Assembly: GCA_947458475.1 (NCBI GenBank)
Contig: CANGZP010000015.1
Span: 1-42,834 of the forward strand
Length of the DNA stretch: 42,834 nt
From: Cyclobacteriaceae bacterium
GTDB taxonomy: Bacteria; Bacteroidota; Bacteroidia; Cytophagales; Cyclobacteriaceae
Direction of reading: 5' to 3'
The notes beneath the pieces were generated by a model. It was not told the origin of the DNA, did no database searches, and worked only from the letters and a program-made list of their open reading frames with translations. Of this stretch, positions 42,441 through 42,834 are shown piece after piece (within the stretch, counting starts at the first letter, position 1; each line of letters starts with the position of its first letter). The position numbers were made by a program, and so were the translations under genes.

Positions 42441-42834
42441 TTATTTCCGATTCCCAACCCAAACTCCCAGGATTACTGCGGCTATCCCAATGTAATGACC
42501 AAAAAGTAGCACTTCCCCATCCAAAACGCCCCATAGGATGGCGACTATTGGGATCGTGTAGGTGACCAAACTTGCAAAAAATGGACTTGCGTTTTTGATC
42601 ATGATATTAAATAAGACCAAGGCAGTAGCAGTGCCTACCATGCCGAGTAGGGTGACGTAACCAAGTGCCTCCCAAGCACCTGGATGGGTAGCCATTTTAT
42701 AGGAAAACTGGGTGCCTCCAAACAAATAAATCAAGGCAAAAGGGAGAATCATCAACAAGGAAATGGAAGAGATTTCAATGGACTTCAATTTGGTGAAGCG
42801 CGCTTTGATAAAGTGAAGATTGAAGCTATAGCAA
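42441..42834 (-). CDS. EamA/DMT-family transporter, C-terminal half
   Basis: The minus frame is open to the right edge without a start, so the gene begins outside the window. The visible about 131 residues hold about four hydrophobic helices with the EamA pattern LGMVGTATALVLFNIMIKNASPFFASLVTYTIPIVAILWGVLDGE. They end in GIAAVILGVWVGNRK, the normal end of such drug/metabolite transporters. Substrate is unknown. It converges on the M23-like gene with 5 bp between the stops. Confidence 0.85.
   Translation of the reverse strand, partial: CYSFNLHFIKARFTKLKSIEISSISLLMILPFALIYLFGGTQFSYKMATHPGAWEALGYVTLLGMVGTATALVLFNIMIKNASPFFASLVTYTIPIVAILWGVLDGEVLLFGHYIGIAAVILGVWVGNRK

Overview
The window reads as chromosomal DNA of a Bacteroidota bacterium, most likely a Cytophagales / Cyclobacteriaceae (Algoriphagus-like) member. 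The grounds are a SusC/SusD pair, many TonB-type and DUF5686/DUF5916 outer-membrane proteins, a type IX secretion gene (porT) and a type IX cargo with a C-terminal sorting domain, a menaquinone methyltransferase, -7 promoter boxes of the Bacteroidota form TAnnTTTG, and almost no Shine-Dalgarno sequences. This placement is from protein features only; I cannot run a search. I see no rRNA, tRNA, CRISPR, phage or transposase gene.

Layout. 1-7173 (minus strand): susC, susD, a strong terminator, then a large surface-type lipoprotein with FG-GAP/VCBS repeats and an ASPIC/UnbV domain that runs off the left edge. 7174-7657 is an AT-rich, gene-free control region. 7658-14895: three more outer-membrane proteins (DUF5686 on plus; DUF5916 and an OMP_b-brl TonB receptor on minus). 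15083-17166 (minus): a purine permease whose stop overlaps the start of an exported MTA/SAH-type nucleosidase. 17167-17468 is a gene-free island of degenerate repeats. 17469-18943 (minus): ubiE/menG overlapping porT. 19065-21680 (plus): engB, a DUF5606 gene, a small unknown gene and a sugar isomerase-like TIM barrel. 21699-25031 (minus): rnhA, marC, a DUF2461 gene, a tandem hairpin repeat and murF. 25120-32643 (plus): a type IX cargo protein, an amidohydrolase lipoprotein, two tiny membrane proteins and a large S9 peptidase. 32766-36313 (minus): a PQQ dehydrogenase with cytochrome c domain and a DbpA-like RNA helicase. 36454-42435 (plus): ccmB, a second repeat island, an SDR gene coupled to a VanX-like dipeptidase, a ThuA-like protein, nfu, a DUF3810 gene and a degenerate M23 protein. 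42441 to the right edge (minus): the C-terminal half of an EamA transporter.

How genes work together. Most genes are single housekeeping or envelope functions, with a few real units: SusC/SusD plus lipoprotein as one uptake system at the cell surface; permease plus exported nucleosidase as a possible periplasmic purine-salvage pair; ubiE-porT; and SDR-VanX. No canonical polysaccharide locus is present, because no glycoside hydrolase, lyase or sulfatase sits beside susCD.

The most unusual signals are not in the genes. (1) Two gene-free islands about 20 kb apart hold degenerate tandem repeats with an exact 7-bp period and share 13-14 bp words of a GTCAAC-type repeat. (2) Three unrelated genes have the same TACCTTTG box exactly 4 nt before their ATG, implying leaderless or almost leaderless mRNAs. 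I did not find a convincing new multi-gene defence or biosynthetic system here.
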